Below are positions 27,462-35,647 of a stretch of 64,000 nucleotides of DNA, one piece after another. This stretch comes from Candidatus Saccharimonadota bacterium (GTDB taxonomy: Bacteria; Patescibacteriota; Saccharimonadia; Saccharimonadales; UBA4665): assembly GCA_003153395.1 (NCBI GenBank), contig PLYP01000006.1, positions 62,001-126,000 of the forward strand. Reading direction: 5' to 3'. The position numbers and the translations under genes were made by a program. The notes beneath the pieces were generated by a model, which did no database searches, was not told the origin of the DNA, and worked only from the letters and a program-made list of their open reading frames with translations. Position 1 is the first letter of the stretch; each line of letters opens with the position of its first letter.

Positions 27462-28298
27462 TTAGTTCTTTTTCTTGGTTTTTATTTTGCTAATCTCCTT
27501 AATGCTGGCCTCAATGTTTTCTTGTTGGCCTTTTTTAAACTCGGCAATGTAGCCTGGTAGCTCTGCCTTAAGCTTCTTCTCGTCATAGTGCGTAGTGCTG
27601 AACCACGGTACTGCAACCGATAGCCACCACGCGCGGTGCTTCTTTACATAGCCAATCTTACCCATAAGCTCATCAAGGGTCTTATCGGCAGCTTCAATGA
27701 ATCCCTTAATCTCACCAAGCTGGTTAATGAGTGTCGTGGAGTTAGCAGTGTAAACCGCTTGAAATACTGCGTTCTCTTGTAGGGTTTGTTGGCCTTGTCT
27801 TTTTAGCACGTCATCCATTAGCTTTTCGGCGAACTTTTGCAAGGCATTTAAGTCATAGTTTATTTTTTCTATGTCGGCAAAATAGTTAAAAACGTCATTT
27901 ATAAAATTAACATTTTTTAAATCTTGCAGTCTAATAGGGCCGATCGGTATCTCTTTAAACTCAAGGAAGTGTACGGGCTGCTTCTTTTTTAGGGCATCAA
28001 TCATTTTGTCGGCTACGTCCAAGTTAGTACCTATCATGTTCAAATGCTTATTAAGTAAATACTCAAGGCTTACTATGGTGTCCACGTTTAACTTTTCGCG
28101 CTGCGATAGCCTAGTAAACAGCTCTCCATATTTAACAAATAAGTAGGCAAAAGCCGCACCGCCAAATGCTGTAATGAAGCTGTCCCTGGCCACCACGTTT
28201 TTAATGCTTTTGTCTACAATTCCAAAGACTATGGCTACCATGGCGGCGGCAATAGCAACCAGCCCTAATTTACTAACAAAGTATGCAAGACGCTTCAT
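27462..28298 (-). CDS. Hypothetical two-span membrane protein
   Basis: 278 aa, not recognised. Two hydrophobic segments (about 8-27 and 40-56) precede a long helical cytoplasmic part and a basic end (ISKIKTKKKN). A short hydrophobic WWLSVAVPWF lies near residue 225. Its ATG overlaps the stop of the 648-aa helix-turn-helix gene by 4 bases, so the pair are co-translated. Together they may form a sensor/effector unit in which this protein is the membrane part; this is inference from context. Confidence 0.65.
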   Translation of the reverse strand: MKRLAYFVSKLGLVAIAAAMVAIVFGIVDKSIKNVVARDSFITAFGGAAFAYLFVKYGELFTRLSQREKLNVDTIVSLEYLLNKHLNMIGTNLDVADKMIDALKKKQPVHFLEFKEIPIGPIRLQDLKNVNFINDVFNYFADIEKINYDLNALQKFAEKLMDDVLKRQGQQTLQENAVFQAVYTANSTTLINQLGEIKGFIEAADKTLDELMGKIGYVKKHRAWWLSVAVPWFSTTHYDEKKLKAELPGYIAEFKKGQQENIEASIKEISKIKTKKKN

Positions 28299-30241
28299 GG
28301 CTTCGCTCCGCCGTTGCCGCGGTTAATTTCCTTGTATTCAATCATAGCGAGTATCAGTAAAAGGTGTAGTAGCAAGTTAGCCTGCTGCCTATTGGCGCTA
28401 CTGTATTCTAGTAGGCCATGTGCGGCACTGTCTCGCAGGTCAAGCCCGCGCTTGTCCCACAGGATTAGGCAAAAATACTGGTACATGTCTGGCGACATAA
28501 CATCTTTGAAATTAGCCAGGGCTTCGGTCAGGTAAATAACTCGCTGCTCACCATTGTCGCGCGAACGCATTGCCGCCTTGCCAATTTTGCGGCTGGCGAT
28601 GCGTAGTAGTTGTTCAATTTGTGGCACTATAGTGGTAATGAACGAGTAGTGCTTGTCTTCAAAATATAGGCTTAGGGCTTCGCTAACGGCTGGGAACGCC
28701 TCATTGTCAAAGAAGTCATGGCGCGATAGGTAGGCCGCCAAGGTTTGGGCGTCCATACCCCTGCGCTTTAGCTCATCGAACAAGAAGCCAAGCGACATGC
28801 CCTGGAACGATATATCTTCACTCAGTCTGTTAAGTACATGGTCTTCGGTAAGCTCAAGGCCACCTGGCGATATTCTAACTACGCGCCCGTCTTGTAGGGT
28901 GGTTTTACCAAAGATATGCTGCATCGGATACTTCTCGGCCATCTCCTCGGTCATTTCCCTCGCGCGTTCAAGGCTAGGTATCATGCCGCGCATCAGTGCG
29001 ATACGGGCAAACGATTTGTCCATGTCTTCAACCAACACCGAGTCAATATATCGCTTAATGTCTTCATTCTTAATCGTAAAGTCAAAGGACACTGACTTCA
29101 TTTCATCTTGGCCTTGCAGGTTAGCCTGTTCTATAAGGTGGCGTAATTGCTCGGACTCATCGGCGTTTATTACACCAGAACCGACCTTTAATGCTTCGGC
29201 CAGGAAATGTGCAGCAACAAGGCCGCTATTAGCCTTGGTATCGGCTTCGCGCAGGTAAGAGTCGAACATCTCACGCTTAACCTTTTTCTGCTCGTTAGTG
29301 CTGCTCTTGACTGCGGGCAACTGCAACTTGAGCTCCATAAAGCTTCGGGCGAGATACTCATTCTTAGCCTGGTTAATATAGTAGTCGGTTGCGTCATTTA
29401 TAAAGCCAGGCAGCTTGGCTAGTACAGCCGCTGGCAGCTTATTGGTGTGGCTTAATAATTCTTCGGCCAGTTCGTGTACTATGCGCGGTCTGTCGGCGGC
29501 GACAAACTCTTGCATCTTAGTAGATGCGTAGTTTATGGCAGTAGTAATAGTTGATGAGTCATTTAGCGTAAAGCCAATTTCAAGGGCACGCAGAATGTAG
29601 CCTTGGGCAGTAAGTATGCGGTCATCGTCATTTAGGGCAAGCTCGGCGCCCGTAGCAAGCAGGTATTCCTTGGCGGCCTGTTTACCAAAGTTCGCCTTGT
29701 CGGCGCCCTTACTAAACTCAAACACCATGTCGCAGTAGACCGCTTTGGAAACGGAGTTATTAACTTCGCTAACTCGCTTCTTGGCATAGGCAACAAGGTC
29801 GGCATTAATCCATGCGGGGTCGGGGCGAGCAACTTCGCCACCGTCCTCGGTCTTAAAGGTCATGCGCGGCGCAAAGCGACCCCACTTGACCTCACTACTT
29901 GCTCGGCGAGCCTTTGGCTTTAGAGTATAGCTAAAAATTAAAGCATCTTTGGCAATCTCATCTGCGCGGTCAACGTCGCCGCGCTCTCGTAAAATCTTTT
30001 CCGCAGCGAATAAAACATCGGCACGCTGGAACATCCAGCGGTAATCCTCGTTAGTTTCAAGGGCGCGCGTAATAAGCTCGTCTGGGTTGCTTGGCGTGGT
30101 AAGCAGGGCCTGCAGGTCTTCTTCGGCTATACGGTACTCTTTGCCAACACGCTGCGCTTTTAATTTGCCCTGCTTAATGTAGCGGCGTAGCGTAACGATG
30201 CTGATACCCAATTTTTCGGACGCCTGTTTAAGCGTATACAT
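28295..30241 (-). CDS. Large protein with N-terminal MerR/excisionase-type HTH
   Basis: 648 aa. Residues 1-50 are an excisionase-type helix-turn-helix (LKQASEKLGISIVTLRRYIKQGKLKAQRVG). The rest is mostly helical, perhaps repeat-like, with no recognised catalytic motif. An acidic charged middle includes EMTEEMAEKYPMQHIFG. It is transcribed from about 30242 and overlaps its membrane partner by 4 bases. A DNA-binding domain on such a long chain is unusual. It could regulate the island or sense invading elements. Confidence 0.65.
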   Translation of the reverse strand: MYTLKQASEKLGISIVTLRRYIKQGKLKAQRVGKEYRIAEEDLQALLTTPSNPDELITRALETNEDYRWMFQRADVLFAAEKILRERGDVDRADEIAKDALIFSYTLKPKARRASSEVKWGRFAPRMTFKTEDGGEVARPDPAWINADLVAYAKKRVSEVNNSVSKAVYCDMVFEFSKGADKANFGKQAAKEYLLATGAELALNDDDRILTAQGYILRALEIGFTLNDSSTITTAINYASTKMQEFVAADRPRIVHELAEELLSHTNKLPAAVLAKLPGFINDATDYYINQAKNEYLARSFMELKLQLPAVKSSTNEQKKVKREMFDSYLREADTKANSGLVAAHFLAEALKVGSGVINADESEQLRHLIEQANLQGQDEMKSVSFDFTIKNEDIKRYIDSVLVEDMDKSFARIALMRGMIPSLERAREMTEEMAEKYPMQHIFGKTTLQDGRVVRISPGGLELTEDHVLNRLSEDISFQGMSLGFLFDELKRRGMDAQTLAAYLSRHDFFDNEAFPAVSEALSLYFEDKHYSFITTIVPQIEQLLRIASRKIGKAAMRSRDNGEQRVIYLTEALANFKDVMSPDMYQYFCLILWDKRGLDLRDSAAHGLLEYSSANRQQANLLLHLLLILAMIEYKEINRGNGGAKP

Positions 30242-30450
30242 TTTTTACCCTCACTTATCAATAGTTATCACTTAACTATCAATAGCATACTCTTTGTTTA
30301 TTCTAGGCGCAAGCAATAATCGCCTAACAGGTGCGATGCCAATTTAAGCTGTGGGATATTGAACCAGGCCGCTACCCAGGTACTCTTTTGCTAGTTCAAC
30401 CTGGTTGGCGATATTCATAACTGCCTGGTAATACCTGGTGTGGAGTATGC

Positions 30451-30475
30451 CCGCTAGCTGGAGCCAAGCATAAGC
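30451..30475 (+). repeat. Boundary repeat copy A
   Basis: CCGCTAGCTGGAGCCAAG followed by CATAAGC. First of five imperfect copies between gene units; it contains the 9-base match to the tRNA-Asn end (30460-30468). Confidence 0.5.
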
Positions 30476-30493
30476 ACTTTTGAAGAAGTGCTT
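30472..30493. promoter_or_regulatory. Hairpin overlapping -35 region
   Basis: AAGCACTT and AAGTGCTT form a perfect 8-bp stem around TTGAAG, which is also the -35 box of the next gene. It may be an operator or the terminator of the upstream unit. Confidence 0.4.
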
Positions 30494-30509
30494 GTTTATT
30501 TGATATAGT
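30480..30509 (+). promoter_or_regulatory. Leaderless promoter of YdeI-like gene
   Basis: TTGAAG (30480-30485), 18 bases, TATAGT (30504-30509), then 6 bases to the ATG at 30516. Confidence 0.55.
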
Positions 30510-30515
30510 TGAATT

Positions 30516-30767
30516 ATGACCAAAAAAGATATTGCCACTGGTGTGGTGCATGAAGTGCCGGCGGATTTACGTAAAGCCCTGATATCTGACGAATCTGCTT
30601 TAGAAAGGTGGGAGGATCTCACGCCACTGGCACGCAATGAGTGGATTTGCTGGGTAACCTCCACCAAAAAACCAGAGACGAGAAGAAATCATATCGAGCG
30701 GACAATTACTGAATTGCTGCAAGGAGTGCGCCGCCCTTGTTGTTGGCTCGGCTGCATTCATCGTTGA
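30516..30767 (+). CDS. YdeI/OmpD-associated family small protein
   Basis: 83 aa. The sequence VPADLRKALISDESALERWEDLTPLARNEW..WV, with KKPETRRNHIERTITELLQG and the ending RRPCCWLGC, is that of the short bacterial YdeI/OmdA family linked to bacteriocin protection. It is helical and soluble. The true biochemical role is unknown. Start set by the leaderless promoter. Right after the stop, 34 bases (30784-30817) match the end of a response-regulator gene 2.8 kb away. Confidence 0.75.
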   Translation: MTKKDIATGVVHEVPADLRKALISDESALERWEDLTPLARNEWICWVTSTKKPETRRNHIERTITELLQGVRRPCCWLGCIHR

Positions 30768-30816
30768 AGAAACCCCCGACAGGATCATAAAAGTTGTTGC
30801 GAAGTACGTCCACTAG
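30768..30816 (+). pseudogene. Receiver-domain 3' end remnant
   Basis: In frame with nothing upstream, the codons read DRIIKVVAKYVH and TAG. The response regulator at 33247 ends DLIKIVAKYVN and TAG. At DNA level 30784-30817 agrees with 33580-33613 at 30 of 34 positions. The rest of the receiver gene is missing here, so this is a duplicated or left-over 3' end. Confidence 0.55.
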
Positions 30817-30827
30817 GTGAGCCAAAC
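30810..30827 (+). repeat. Boundary repeat copy B
   Basis: CCACTAGGTGAGCCAAAC. Its first nine bases equal the anticodon-stem/variable-loop segment of tRNA-Asn (17474-17482), and GAGCCAA equals its 3' end. Confidence 0.45.
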
Positions 30828-30829
30828 TA

Positions 30830-30858
30830 TTTACAAATACAGTACTTTATGGTACTCT
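30830..30858 (+). promoter_or_regulatory. Leaderless promoter
   Basis: TTTACA (30830-30835), 17 bases, TACTCT (30853-30858), 6 bases, then ATG at 30865. This decides the start of the next gene. Confidence 0.55.
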
Positions 30859-30864
30859 ATTTTT

Positions 30865-31698
30865 ATGTTATCCCCCGCGTCTAGGGAATCTTATCCGGTT
30901 GCAGATGTTGGTTTTGACAAAGAAGAAACTCTGGCTGATCTGCATATTGCCGACCTGATTGTGTTATCCTTTCGGTACTCGCAAGGCAGCATCCATCTTG
31001 GCAACCGGCTACTCGCTTACGTCGTCCAGGCTCACAAAGAGCAATTTCCTAGTGGTAGAATTCCGGAAAGGGCTATCGAGCTGGCGGTACCAATTGTCCA
31101 GAGCATTCGTCATCATGGCCATCCCGAATACACCGCAAAGCTCCAAGCAGATTCCTCCCTGCTGAGGCAGCCCTTGCCGCCCAAAACCGTCAGAAGGGCT
31201 ATCGACAGGCAAGTAGAGAACATGGGGCATTACCCTGAAACTCAGCCGGAGATTGAGCTCCCTACTATTGCGGGACTGATACTTCAACGAGACGCTCACT
31301 TTTTGCTCGATGCCGAACCCCGCTCGGGCCGAGAACAGCCAGGCAGGCTTAGTGCCGGCAAAGCCCAGGCTATAAATGCCACCTTCTTAAGCCACTACTG
31401 CTTTTATGGACTGGCTGGTCGCCCTGCAGGTCCTATAGAATATAACGAAATTTTTGCCGATATCTCCAGCCCAGCATCAATTCGTAGTTTACCAGCTACA
31501 AAAATACCGTTTTTTGAGGCCGTCGATAATGAAAATATAGTTGAAACTGAAATCGATTTTGACATGGACCGCTTCGAACGCGTGATGCTGGTTCACTTCA
31601 AACATAACCCTGGCGACTTAGATAAGATAACGGAAGCAAAAAAGGCGGCATTGGGCGAGGTGGTCAATGAGGTTACCGCCGCGGCATTAGGTCTATAA
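30865..31698 (+). CDS. Hypothetical soluble protein
   Basis: 277 aa from the ATG at 30865, chosen because a good promoter (17-base spacing) lies 6 bases upstream; a GTG 16 codons earlier would lie within that promoter. I do not recognise it. The product is soluble, with helices at ADLIVLSFRYSQGSIHLGNRL and a beta-rich end (ENIVETEIDFDMDRFERVMLVHF). Proline-rich middle segments suggest two domains. It stands alone between boundary repeats B and C. By eye its base composition is richer in G+C than the genes to its right. Confidence 0.65.
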   Translation: MLSPASRESYPVADVGFDKEETLADLHIADLIVLSFRYSQGSIHLGNRLLAYVVQAHKEQFPSGRIPERAIELAVPIVQSIRHHGHPEYTAKLQADSSLLRQPLPPKTVRRAIDRQVENMGHYPETQPEIELPTIAGLILQRDAHFLLDAEPRSGREQPGRLSAGKAQAINATFLSHYCFYGLAGRPAGPIEYNEIFADISSPASIRSLPATKIPFFEAVDNENIVETEIDFDMDRFERVMLVHFKHNPGDLDKITEAKKAALGEVVNEVTAAALGL

Positions 31699-31743
31699 CT
31701 AACCAAAACGGCACTCAATTTGCTTTATAGCTACCGAAGTACT

Positions 31744-31768
31744 CCGCTAGGGGGAGCCAAGAATAAGC
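31744..31768 (+). repeat. Boundary repeat copy C
   Basis: CCGCTAGGGGGAGCCAAG followed by AATAAGC. GGAGCCAAGA matches the tRNA-Asn end over ten bases. The preceding GAAGTACT resembles the receiver-gene end seen at copies B and D. Confidence 0.5.
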
Positions 31769-31903
31769 AGCAGGAAAGAGTTGTTTATATAACCATTTTC
31801 TCTGTAAGCCTAGGTAACGATTACGCACATCTTTTTCGTATAGTGTCTGATTATTCAAAAAACACGGCTGAACCTACCACTTAAGATATACTACAGGGGG
31901 CTT

Positions 31904-33250
31904 ATGTTAGACATTTCTAATAAGCGGTACCAGTACAAGTCAATTTTATACGCACTAAGCTTGCTGTTGATTCTTTCATTTTGCCTGGTCACAATTGAAC
32001 TGTACGCTTCAAATAACCTCAATAAAATTTTGGAGCTCAGACGTGGTGATCAGCTCCGACATGATCTTGCTGACGATACATTATCCGATCTTGAAAGCGC
32101 GGAGACTGGACAGCGTGGATATCTCCTGACAGGCGATATAAATTACCTGAAATCTTATGTAGTGGCCCAGTCTCATATTCGTACGGATCTGCAGACACTG
32201 AAAAACCTTCGCAATTCTTTTTATAATCCATCTGCCATCGATAAATTAATATATCTCATTGGTAATAAACAAGATGAATTAAAGCATACTATCGATCTAT
32301 ATGATCAGTCCGGCATTGAGCCAGCGCTGAACGTGGTACGCACCAACGTCGGCAAAAGTACGATGGACCAGATACAAAACATTATTAACGGCATTCAGAC
32401 GAGACAAGATAATATCTTAACGAAATACGAACATCAGCGTACCGAGTTCCAAAGAACTACATCGATCATTGCTCCTTTAATCTTGGCTAGCAATACATTC
32501 CTGGCACTTGTTACTTTGTATATGATCAATAAAACAATCAAAAAAGAGAGGCAGATAGAAAGCTTACAAGAAGATTTCGTAACAATTGCATCACATCAGC
32601 TTAGGACGCCCGCCACTGCAATCAAACAATACCTATCCCTAATGCTTGAGGGTATCTACGGCAAATTACCAAAAAAACAAAAAGAGGTGCTTACAATAGT
32701 AAATGATGCCAATAACAAGGAAATCGATATTGTAAATAGCCTGTTGAATATTTCCAAGTTAGAAACGAGCAAATTGCATATGCAAAAGCAGCCGGTAGAT
32801 ATTGTTGCCTTACTTAAAATAGTCGCGGCGCACTATGGTGCCACTCTTAAAAGCAATAAACAGAAGCTCGTTACAGAATTCCCAAACGGACCTGTTACGC
32901 TCACGTTAGATAGGGCGTATATGATGCTAGCATTCGAGAATTTGCTAGATAATGCATGCAAATATACACCCCCCGGTAAAAATATAAGGTTATCGGTAAC
33001 TGAGACTAGAGATAGCTATAAGATCGCATTTCATGATGAGGGCATTGGCATAAGACATAGAGATATACCAAAACTGTACAAGAAATTCTCGAGGTTGGAT
33101 AACGCGGCAGTAACAGACGTAAGCGGCAGCGGTGTCGGTCTATATATGGTAAAGCATATCGTCCAGCTACACGGTGGCACGATTCGTGTACGATCAAAAC
33201 TGCATAGCGGTACCACATTTATGATAACACTCAAAAAAGAGCGATCGTGA
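31904..33250 (+). CDS. CHASE3-domain sensor histidine kinase
   Basis: 448 aa. Membrane span 1 (about 13-33), an extracytoplasmic CHASE3 domain (SAETGQRGYLLTGDINYL), span 2 (about 188-212), HisKA with His231 in SHQLRTPATAI, then HATPase with N box FENLLDNACKY, DEGIGI and GSGVGLYMV. All kinase motifs are present. A GGGGG ribosome site precedes the ATG. It should phosphorylate the receiver protein whose gene overlaps its stop by 4 bases. The signal is unknown. Confidence 0.92.
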   Translation: MLDISNKRYQYKSILYALSLLLILSFCLVTIELYASNNLNKILELRRGDQLRHDLADDTLSDLESAETGQRGYLLTGDINYLKSYVVAQSHIRTDLQTLKNLRNSFYNPSAIDKLIYLIGNKQDELKHTIDLYDQSGIEPALNVVRTNVGKSTMDQIQNIINGIQTRQDNILTKYEHQRTEFQRTTSIIAPLILASNTFLALVTLYMINKTIKKERQIESLQEDFVTIASHQLRTPATAIKQYLSLMLEGIYGKLPKKQKEVLTIVNDANNKEIDIVNSLLNISKLETSKLHMQKQPVDIVALLKIVAAHYGATLKSNKQKLVTEFPNGPVTLTLDRAYMMLAFENLLDNACKYTPPGKNIRLSVTETRDSYKIAFHDEGIGIRHRDIPKLYKKFSRLDNAAVTDVSGSGVGLYMVKHIVQLHGGTIRVRSKLHSGTTFMITLKKERS

Positions 33251-33612
33251 CCCAGGTACTAATCATAGAAGACGACGAAACGCTTCGTACTGTGTATGAA
33301 TTCGTCATTAAAAAGTCTGGCTATACAGTAGCTACAGCCCGTAATGGACAAGGGGGTCTAGAGCTTTTGGAGCGCTTCAGTCCAAAAGTGGTACTGCTCG
33401 ACATGCTCATGCCAGTCAAAAACGGTATGGACTTTTTGAAAGAAGCCAAAGTAAGAAGCCGCTTCCCTGATACCGCGGTAATTCTACTGAGTAACTTATC
33501 AGAATCAGCCCTGCTCGAGCAAGCTATAAAGCTAGGCGCAAGAGAAACCCTGTTAAAAGCAAATATTATCCCCGCTGATCTCATAAAAATTGTTGCGAAG
33601 TACGTTAACTAG
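33247..33612 (+). CDS. Single-domain response regulator (REC only)
   Basis: 121 aa receiver with acidic pocket EDDE (8-11), phospho-acceptor Asp52 in LLDMLMP, the switch serine/threonine in ILLSN and the lysine in LLKANI. There is no output domain, so it must act through protein contacts or a phosphorelay. The GTG start overlaps the kinase stop (GTGA), which shows they are a pair. Its last codons overlap boundary repeat D and recur as a remnant at 30784-30817. Confidence 0.92.
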   Translation: MTQVLIIEDDETLRTVYEFVIKKSGYTVATARNGQGGLELLERFSPKVVLLDMLMPVKNGMDFLKEAKVRSRFPDTAVILLSNLSESALLEQAIKLGARETLLKANIIPADLIKIVAKYVN

Positions 33613-33625
33613 GGAGTGCCAAGCA
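33605..33625 (+). repeat. Boundary repeat copy D
   Basis: TTAACTAGGGAGTGCCAAGC plus A. This copy begins inside the last codons of the receiver gene and includes GTGC-CAA-GCAC. Confidence 0.4.
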
Positions 33626-33650
33626 CAACCTCAGCATGCTTCAACTCAGC

Positions 33651-33669
33651 TGCAATTTTCATAATTGCA
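33651..33669. terminator. Hairpin between convergent genes
   Basis: TGCAATT and AATTGCA form a perfect 7-bp stem with a 5-base loop between the response regulator and the unknown minus-strand gene. Confidence 0.4.
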
Positions 33670-33707
33670 CCATAATACTTAGTTCGAAACATGTCCGGTA
33701 GGGGAAA

Positions 33708-34697
33708 CTAACCTAGGGCTAATCCCCCAAATCGCCGGAGTAATTCAGAATCGCTTGCGTCTTTAATGCCTTTAGTATCGGCTTTTGCGAGCACATCCAA
33801 TGCAGCTTCAGCATCTTCAGCGCTTTTTATATCTACTAGACCACCGCAAATGTATGCAAAGGGAGCATCTCCTTCATACTCAACTAACATACGCAAAACA
33901 CGTATTTTAGGATGGCTCATTAATTTAATAGTGCCATCTTTTAGTGGTGCTAGACTAAGATCACCCGATTCTGTGACAGTAACTTTCGTAGTGCCTGTAG
34001 GAGCCAAGCCAAGTAACACGCCACCTATATCCAATTGTTCATTGAGAATACTCATCATGCCTTTATTTCGGTTACTAATCCCAGCCCTTATATCTTCAGC
34101 ATTAGGTAGTTTACTGATTTCTTCTTCGGTCGAATCTGTTTGAGGAATACTTTTATATATATCACTACATATAACTTGAAGTGTCGAAATAGCTGGAATT
34201 TTTTTGGGAGTCCCATTAAAAACAAATATATGGCCGATCCTAGTTATCATTTCACTGACTACGATAGCCGCCGATCTAGGCTGATAACCTCGATCATGTA
34301 AAAGGTCGCTCATCTTTTTTAAAGCAAAGGCAATATCCGTTAAATTGTCATGTCTGGTAATTACGGCGATATTACCTCCAGCATTTAAATATTCACCCGC
34401 CTCAACTATTTTTTCTTCTGTGCCTTGACGCTCGGCTAACGCATCCCTAGCGGATATATAATGCTTTTGTGCTACCACCGCAACCTTGTCTGTTATATTT
34501 CTCGGTTGAGGATAAAATCCCTGAACGTGAGGATTCATAGGATCTTGCCCAGGATATGTGCCTGGGTCATAGTCCAAAGACACCATAAGTCCCGCAGATG
34601 CAGCAATATGCGGAGCGGCAATACGCTCGACAATTCCGGAAATGTCAGCAACGAATTGAAGTTGCTCCTTATTTAAAGTATCCATGCTTTCAAGCAT
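33708..34697 (-). CDS. Hypothetical protein
   Basis: 329 aa, not recognised. It is soluble with alternating strands and helices. Suggestive segments are NAGGNIAVITRHDNLTDIAFAL, AAIVVSEMITRIGHIFVFNG and PFAYICGGLVDIKSAEDAEAAL, none of which is diagnostic. An ATG four codons further in (34685) is an alternative start. It overlaps the small upstream gene by 25 bases, so the two may be coupled. It is convergent with the receiver gene. Confidence 0.6.
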   Translation of the reverse strand: MLESMDTLNKEQLQFVADISGIVERIAAPHIAASAGLMVSLDYDPGTYPGQDPMNPHVQGFYPQPRNITDKVAVVAQKHYISARDALAERQGTEEKIVEAGEYLNAGGNIAVITRHDNLTDIAFALKKMSDLLHDRGYQPRSAAIVVSEMITRIGHIFVFNGTPKKIPAISTLQVICSDIYKSIPQTDSTEEEISKLPNAEDIRAGISNRNKGMMSILNEQLDIGGVLLGLAPTGTTKVTVTESGDLSLAPLKDGTIKLMSHPKIRVLRMLVEYEGDAPFAYICGGLVDIKSAEDAEAALDVLAKADTKGIKDASDSELLRRFGGLALG

Positions 34698-34861
34698 AAT
34701 ACCCCAACAATCTCATTTATTACAAGGCGGGGTATTTTATCCTGAGCGCTGTCCTTAGCTGGTTGAGCAATCGCATACGCGTCGCTCGAAAACTTATGTA
34801 CCGATATAATTTGATCCAGACTATAATGCTGAGCCTCGACTTTGAACTCTGTTATTTTCAT
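34673..34861 (-). CDS. Small hypothetical protein
   Basis: 62 aa, not recognised. It has beta-like N-terminal sequence (MKITEFKVEAQHYSLDQIISV) and a hydrophobic end (VINEIVGVLCLKAWIL). It overlaps the following gene by 25 bases in another frame, and GGGGT lies just before the ATG. It could be a real first gene of a two-gene operon or a chance frame. Confidence 0.45.
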   Translation of the reverse strand: MKITEFKVEAQHYSLDQIISVHKFSSDAYAIAQPAKDSAQDKIPRLVINEIVGVLCLKAWIL

Positions 34862-34882
34862 TTACCCCAATGCGAACTTAGA

Positions 34883-34896
34883 AACAGGCCCCTGTT
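34883..34896. promoter_or_regulatory. Palindrome between divergent genes
   Basis: AACAGG-CC-CCTGTT, a perfect 6-base-arm palindrome in the short gap between the unknown gene (34861) and the ABC exporter (34916). Candidate operator. Confidence 0.35.
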
Positions 34897-34915
34897 GAAG
34901 TTTTTTTGATATTAT

Positions 34916-35647
34916 ATGTTAGTGAAACCTGCAGTAAAAATCAACAACCTATCTGTAACCCTAGGCGGGCAAGTTAAGGCATTAAAACATATTAATTTAG
35001 ACCTACCCAATGGCAAAATAACCGGGTTCATAGGTCCCTCGGGTGCAGGTAAGACAACTTTGATAAGAAGCATTGTCGGCAGACTTCAAACATCAGTGGG
35101 CTCAATAGAAATATTTGAACTTCCTGCGGGTACGGCCAAACTTCGTAGCACTGTAACTTATATGACACAGGAGTTGTCGGTCTATTCTGACTTAACAGTA
35201 AGAGAAAATCTTATTTATTTCGCCAGGATGTCAGGACAGTCCAGAGCAGATGCTCAAAAATCTGTTAAAGAGCTGCTCGCAACTATTGATATGCCCGATA
35301 AAGCCAATGCTCTTACAGGTAACCTTTCTGGTGGTCAAAAACAAAGGGTTTCATTGGCCATAGCCTTGATAGGCACTCCAAAGCTAATGGTGTTAGACGA
35401 ACCGACTATTGGTTTGGACCCTGTACTTAGGGATAGGCTCTGGCGTCTTTTCAATGAGATAGCTGCTCGAGGTACAACCTTAATAATATCCAGCCACTCT
35501 ATGGACGAAGCCAGAAGATGCGAGAACCTGGTGCTAATAAGAGAAGGTGAAATCATCGCGCATAGTTCCCCTAAAGAACTTTTGCAAAAAACAGGCACTA
35601 GTTCAGTAGAGCAAGCTTTCTTGAAGCTCGTTGGAGATAAAGTATGA
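34916..35647 (+). CDS. ABC-2 exporter ATP-binding protein
   Basis: 243 aa (241 if the GTG at 34922 is used). Walker A GPSGAGKTT is near residue 41, then the signature LSGGQKQRVSLA, Walker B LMVLDEPTIGLDP and the switch His in ISSHSMDEA. This is the NatA/DrrA-type subunit of drug or polymer exporters. TATTAT ends directly before the ATG but 6 bases before the GTG two codons later, so by the local leaderless rule GTG 34922 may be the real start. It overlaps the permease gene by 4 bases. Confidence 0.9.
   Translation: MLVKPAVKINNLSVTLGGQVKALKHINLDLPNGKITGFIGPSGAGKTTLIRSIVGRLQTSVGSIEIFELPAGTAKLRSTVTYMTQELSVYSDLTVRENLIYFARMSGQSRADAQKSVKELLATIDMPDKANALTGNLSGGQKQRVSLAIALIGTPKLMVLDEPTIGLDPVLRDRLWRLFNEIAARGTTLIISSHSMDEARRCENLVLIREGEIIAHSSPKELLQKTGTSSVEQAFLKLVGDKV

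Larger units (their letters stand above)
17514..30468. mobile_element. Integrative island at tRNA-Asn (about 13 kb)
   Basis: The tract from the tRNA to the second GGAGCCAAG holds a serine recombinase, a RepA-like ATPase, several unknown genes and cargo. By eye its G+C content is higher than the flanking ATP synthase and purine regions. The right end is set by the 9-base repeat and by the end of unknown-gene content at 30241. The true right end could instead be near 31753 or further right. Confidence 0.55.

Noticed and set aside
28797-29258. 153-codon plus-strand frame opposite the HTH protein
   Set aside because: Antisense to a better supported gene; Ser/Arg-rich composition typical of a shadow frame.
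30516-30816. YdeI-like gene fused by frameshift to a receiver domain
   Set aside because: The YdeI-like frame ends at its normal family C-terminus; the receiver codons are only a 3' fragment in another frame.
30817-30864. Earlier GTG start for the 277-aa unknown protein
   Set aside because: It would place the start within the promoter that fits the ATG at 30865.
31744-31768. Boundary repeat as Rho-independent terminator
   Set aside because: Most copies have no stable stem followed by T residues; only copy E has a short AGCCA/TGGCT stem.
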